From NCBI GenBank assembly GCA_036023115.1, contig JAYKKT010000080.1, positions 7,701,501-7,765,500 of the forward strand: a DNA stretch of 64,000 bases, given 5' to 3'. The DNA comes from Brasenia schreberi. Its lineage: Eukaryota > Streptophyta > Magnoliopsida > Nymphaeales > Cabombaceae. The notes beneath the pieces are model-generated. The model did no database searches, had not been told where the DNA came from, and worked only from the letters and a program-made list of their open reading frames with translations. The position numbers and the translations under genes are program-made. Position 1 is the stretch's first letter; each line of letters starts with the position of its first letter. Below, in pieces: positions 59,401 through 64,000 of this stretch.

Positions 59401-61480
59401 GGACATAAGCAAGTCGGCATTTAATCGATTACACAAGCAAATGTAATCGACATAAGTAGTGAGCCCAGAATTTTTCACAACACGCTTGGAACAATAATTT
59501 GCTAATCGACACATCGAGGTCGAGTAATCGACACACGAACTCGACATGGCCTACAACGCTATTCTAAAGGCATAGGCAACCACATGTTTGTCTTGTATCA
59601 ACTACCTCCAACAGTCCATTCTATAAGCATCATAATATACCTTATCAAATACTCATAGTCAGTCTTTGGAATTATTAACCACGAGGTTGTATCTTAAACT
59701 TAAACCGATCATCGGTTCTTCCAAAAAGCGTGAATCAGCATCTTTGAGTTCATTTCTTTGCTCTGCTTTAAAAATGTAAAATATCTTTGAGAGCAATACT
59801 TGGTTAAGCTAGTCAATTTGTAAACACTTGAAAATGTAGAGAGTTTCTAAACATTCATAATCTTACACAATTTATGCTTAAGGGGAGTTCAGGTATCCCT
59901 CAAGTCACATTGTAAGGGTGAGGTATCCCTCCCAAATGAAAATAGAGGCTCAAGCCTTCTTGGGTGAGGTATCCCATATGCGACATTGAGTGCCTTGGGA
60001 TAGTTACGTACTAGGTACTTGTCTCAAGCAAAACTCTCCACTTGGATAGCTTGACGACATAAGGGACAAATCTATCTTAGTTGATGCTTCTAGGACTGAC
60101 GATCCAAAGTTGATCGGGTGATTGAATCATGATCTTCGACCGTGTTCTGTTTCTCTTAAATGAGCTATACTTTGTGCAATCAAGCCATTGTAATTATCTC
60201 TGATAAGGCAAAAAATCCTATGGCATATTAATCCATAGTTTACGTAGGAGTAAAAAGTGTTTAGACTCAAAAGACATCAATAGGTACTCATAATCATTCA
60301 ATAGCTTTCAGGTCTCTAAAATTGATTGTCTTAAGAATTTGCGAAAAGATTCATTCCGCCTATTTTTAACCATCGATGATCACCTAATCCCGAGTATTTA
60401 GAGCCACTTGGTATACATATACTGGTATCGTAGCTCAACTTGTATAAAGAGCTTAGCAAATGCTCAAGAGAAGTGACTGGCTTCTTAATGGTTTTTCAAA
60501 TGCTGGGATCTTCAATTGCCTAAAGTCAAGACAATCCTTATTTCAACGGGATGGTTATGCTTTTATCGAAACTAAAGCAATAAAAATTTTGCTCCTGAGG
60601 TTGAACACTATTGGGCTTAGATGGGATTGCTTGAAAAAATGGTGCTTCGTCCCTACACAAACTTAAGGATGAAGGTGGACATCCACTACACCTGAGAAAG
60701 TTGATTGGACCGATGATGTAATGTTAAGGTTCAATATAATGTTAGTGCAGCTCTAAGTTAACATCTATGACCACATCTGGGTAATGGCGAATTCTTTAGG
60801 TGTCAAACTAGTTGCTAACGTACCGCAAAAGAAATGTGGGATACCCTACAAGTATACTTTCCCATAAAATTGTACCTAGCCTTGAGGTACAGGAGAGCAT
60901 ACGACTCTGAATAAACACTCTGGTAGGGTGGCATTCAAGTCTGAGAGACTCACGATGGTTTAGAATGATATCAAGGTAAGAAGTCATTCAAGATATAGCA
61001 AAAGAGATTCACTCATTTGAAGTAATCATGATGACATGGTTAATAAATAACTTGATCCATTCAACAATAACGTCAATGTCGGTAAGAGAATGCATAAGTG
61101 AGTGTGAATGACCTCCAATAAGGTTATTGTTCTTATTGTCTCTTTGGGAAACACTTTTCTTGTCATTTTTTCTTGTATAAAAGCTTCGCACTTGTTAAAA
61201 TTATTTTTCTTAAATCTTGGCAGTAAGTCAAAGTTCATTCATTTTCTCAACTTTTTCAGACTTATATGCACAAGGCGTTTATACCATACATTCACATCTA
61301 CATTAACACTCATTTTCATTTATTCTCAATTTGAATAGTCCATGTTCTACATCAAATTCCTCAAAGAAAAATACTCTCTCATGTTTTCCCACATTGACCT
61401 TTCTAAAAACAAACCTAACCTCAAAACCTTTCTTATTAAGGTAGGGACCGAAACCAGATTATGCTTTATAGATAGTACAA
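53467..61480. other. 8 kb without recognisable genes
   Basis: AT-rich DNA with only short ORFs. 59100-59580 repeats TCGAT/AATCGA-rich phrases such as AATCGATTACA. 59890-60000 has GGTGAGGTATCCC-type phrases (reverse GGGATACCTCACCC) that recall the LTRs of large Copia elements. This could be the 3' LTR and body of the minus-strand Copia at 61489, but I could not place boundaries. Confidence 0.4.
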
Positions 61481-61488
61481 TCAATACA

Positions 61489-62665
61489 TTAGTCAATACA
61501 ATCGATATGCCTTAGTACAAAAAATTTAAAGTACCCAGTACCCAGAACATCCAAGAAAATATTATTTATCATGTACACTCGATGTTCTTTTGGTTTGTAC
61601 TCCATTAGATCTATTGCTCCTTCCTTTGTCTTCGAGATATGTCTAGTCGCTCTTGAGTCAATCCACCAACCAGTCACCGGGCGATCCATGTAAAGACATT
61701 CCGATATCATGCAGATTATGTTATGCTTCTTCGATTGTCCGCGTTGTGGGTTATTTCTCCCACTCTTCTTATTGCGGCAATCCCTCTTATAGTATCTCAT
61801 CTTTCCACAACTGAAACACTTGACTCGAAAAGCGATTTTTTGCGTTTTCTTAAAAGATTTATCGCTTTTGTTGTTATTTTTGCCAAACTTTTTATTTGGT
61901 TTGTTTCTTCTTTAGTAGGGTTTGGACCTAGACCCTATCTCATCTTGAACTACTAGCATTTTTTTTCTTCTATTTTTACTCATATTCTTCCTCAATTGCT
62001 AGTTTCAGGAGCAATTCTGAAAGGTTGATTTCGAGAACTAGTCTAAGGGCAGTGGTGATCATGTTCCATGATAGGAGAAGATTGTTCAATATTGTGGATA
62101 TTTGCATTGGTTTCGGGATGATTGATTTTGCCACAACTAGGTCTTTTGTCATTACTACCATGTGGTTTACATGTTCTACTACATTATCCCCATCCTTCAT
62201 TTTAAAGGAGTTATATTTTTGTAGTAACAATTGAACATGTAGCTTTACAGTTGTATCATATTTAGTTATTGAGTCGAAAAACTCTTTCGCGGTCTCGAAT
62301 TTCTCGAAGACCCTAATCAGGTCATCCTTCATGAACGTCAACATAACATTTCTAGCTATTATATCATATTTAAGAAATGTTTTATACATATCTATTTGTT
62401 GTTTTGTTGCGTCTAGTGGTGGTGGACATACTGTTTTTTTTAAGACATACTCTACACATTCAAGTGTTAAAGCGAGCGGTATTCTTCTCTTCCATGTTTT
62501 GAAGTTTAGAATGTTTAATTTTTTCGTCTTTGCCAATTTCGACACACATATTATTGAGTTCATTTTTATATGCTGAACAATTTTAACAAATAGACAGTAT
62601 ATAAAGAAAACATTTATCAAGCAACAAACCACAAATATCATAACTCTAATTAGCACGATACGCAA
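61489..62665 (-). pseudogene. Copia gag and protease, minus strand
   Basis: 62665-61976 encodes a gag: LNILNFKTWKRRIPLALTLE, then KYDIIARNVMLTFMKDDLI and LLLQKYNSFKMKDGDNVVEH. 61800-61489 continues with zinc-knuckle debris (MRYYKRDCRNKKS) and protease WWIDSRATRHIS, where the usual DSGAT is DSRAT, so the active-site Gly is replaced. Integrase, RT and RNase H were not found to the left; the element is truncated or too decayed. Confidence 0.85.
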
Positions 62666-62699
62666 TATCCAAATAATGAGCTAAAAATAACTCATTTAT

Positions 62700-63934
62700 A
62701 ATATAAAATTAAGCTGGAATAAATCTGTAATTTTCCCAAAGAAATTCCTATCTTTGATAATTTTTCAAAACATCGGGGGTAAAAAGGTAATTTTATTTAT
62801 TTATTTGGTTTTGTATTTTTTCAAAAAGAACAAGGATCAAAAAGTAAAATCGGCATTTGGTATTTCTGAAAATTGGTCATTGATTGGGGTTAAATGCGTA
62901 ATTTTGCTCCTAAGTCCGAATTTGTAATTTTCACAAAAGACAGGAGCAGATTTGTCTTTTGATATAGTTGTAGTATTATAAAATGTTTAACCGATAAGGA
63001 TAGGAAAGTAATTCAATCTCCTAATTTTTCGTATTTTTCATAAACTGTTAGAGGGCAAAAAAGACTTTTCACCCAAATAAGAGTAAAACCATTTTTTTAT
63101 CTGAAAATATCTAGATATTTTCAGATAATTTTATCCAATAGCAATTTTGAAATTTAAGAAAAACGATCGGGGTAGAATGGACTTTTCAGTCCATTGCCCA
63201 CCAATGTTTTTCCAAAATCGGTGGTTTTTGCCCGTTGTTTTTCAAAATTGGGGGTGGTTTTCAAAACTGTTGGTTTTCACTCGTAGTTTTACTAAATCGG
63301 GACTGGTTTCGAAAAACCACTGGTTTTTGCACGTGGTTTTTCAGTATGTTTAAAAAGTAGAGGAGAGAGAGAGAAGCGAGAAAAAGGGGGAGAGGGCGGT
63401 CGACTACCTCTCCTCTGTCTCTTCCTGGCCTACGGCCACCCACTGGCCTTTTGGCCAGGGTTCTGGCGATAGTTTTCCTACGACCGTCCTCTGGCCTTCT
63501 GATGAGGGTTCTGCCGATGGTTTCCTGCCGCCACCCTTTGGCATTCTATCAAGAATTTTGTCGGTGGCTTTCTTGTGGCCGCCCTTTGGCCTTTTGTCCG
63601 GGGTTCTGACGGTGGTTTTCCTGTCTTTTTATGGTCGTATGTCGGCCTTCTTCTCTTGGCCTTTCTCTCTTGGCTCTTGTCACCTTTTGTCCTGTCTCGA
63701 TTTAGGCTAGATGTTGTTGCTTCTGTCCTGTCTCGACTTGGGATGGTTGTTGCCGCCTCTGGTCTGTGTCGACTTGGGCTGGATGTTGTCGCCTTCTACC
63801 GAGACCTGCAACAGTCTGTCTCGACTTGGGCTAGCTATTGGCACCTTCTGCCGATACCTACAACAAGGAGTCTTCTTCCTCTGTTTTCTCCTTCTTTTTA
63901 TTTTTAATGCGTATCTTTTTTGTAGGGACAAACC
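62700..63934 (-). mobile_element. Leader of the minus-strand Copia, with GC-rich tandem repeats
   Basis: Between the primer site at about 63938-63955 and gag. 63420-63620 has about four degenerate ~58-bp units (CTTTGGCCTT, GGGTTCTG). 63690-63850 has about four ~40-bp units (TGTCTCGACTTGGGCT). 63210-63345 repeats TGGTTTTTGCACGTGGTTTT. ORFs through here on both strands are by-products of the repeats. Confidence 0.6.
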
Positions 63935-63937
63935 AAG

Positions 63938-63955
63938 CCCTGATACCAATTGATG
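63938..63955 (-). other. Retrotransposon primer-binding site (tRNA-Met)
   Basis: On the minus strand the sequence reads TTGGTATCAGGGCTTGG, close to the TGGTATCAGAGC complement of initiator tRNA-Met. Its 5' LTR should therefore lie to the right, mostly outside the window. Confidence 0.75.
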
Positions 63956-64000
63956 GCGATTTTGGTCAGCTCTCCAGCATCCTTTGCACTAGCTAGATGA

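Noticed and set aside
59100..59580. Regular array of AATCGATTACA-type motifs as a regulatory cluster
   Set aside because: Spacing is irregular and the phrases resemble Copia LTR sequence; more likely LTR debris.
63575..63953. ORFs on both strands at the right end, one leucine-rich and membrane-like
   Set aside because: They run through GC-rich tandem repeats of a retrotransposon leader. The primer site shows the element is on the minus strand, and no family signature is present.
1..64000. CRISPR array, bacterial operon, integron or phage
   Set aside because: Spliced plant genes and plant transposons throughout. The tandem repeats here have no regular repeat-spacer pattern.

Overview
The window is nuclear DNA from a flowering plant. 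It holds two spliced protein genes on the + strand, with plant GT-AG introns, in AT-rich sequence full of plant retrotransposons and hAT DNA transposons. The species cannot be fixed from sequence alone. Very long, transposon-filled introns are common in magnoliids and other large-genome angiosperms.

Left end (1-3.2 kb): the 3' part of a nuclear gene for a chloroplast sigma-70 factor. Five complete exons and one partial exon are visible, ending with region 4 and a stop at 3197. Then about 2.6 kb of intergenic DNA holds no recognisable gene.

Main gene (5.9 kb to beyond 46.2 kb): a KEA4/5/6-type K+ efflux antiporter (CPA2 family). I could place 17 exons. Their 1518 coding bases join into 506 codons with no stop or frame break, although the gene spans at least 40 kb. 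The last ~45-60 residues are not found in the window, so the final exon lies more than 17.8 kb downstream or has been lost. The 5' leader carries a 101-bp tandem duplication of the signal-peptide start. It creates two upstream ORFs chained by ATGA stop-start overlaps.

Introns, in order. Intron 1: two decayed minus-strand Copia elements, a hAT transposase remnant, LTR debris, an old RTE LINE and an (AT)n tract beside a perfect hairpin. Intron 2: a 5'-truncated RTE LINE. Intron 7 (12.5 kb): a 5'-inverted RTE LINE, a decayed hAT interrupted by another RTE LINE with a 15-bp target duplication, a Copia gag fragment and a nearly full-length RTE LINE. Intron 9: a 187-bp tandem duplication and a full-length Copia element with two LTRs and a 5-bp target duplication. 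Introns 12, 14 and 15: one short RTE 3' fragment and two ~206-209-bp RTE derivatives in which the 5' leader is joined directly to the 3' end.

Right part (46.2-64 kb, probably the last KEA intron): a minus-strand RTE LINE with an 850-bp non-autonomous hAT nested in it; a Copia LTR and primer site followed by a processed histidyl-tRNA synthetase fragment; about 8 kb without recognisable genes; and the gag-protease end of a minus-strand Copia whose primer site is at 63.95 kb.

The best candidates for something undescribed are the uORF chain on the KEA gene, the ~207-bp RTE-derived family, and the HisRS fragment next to a Copia LTR. Exon borders were set by splice consensus, reading-frame continuity and remembered family conservation, not by alignment.
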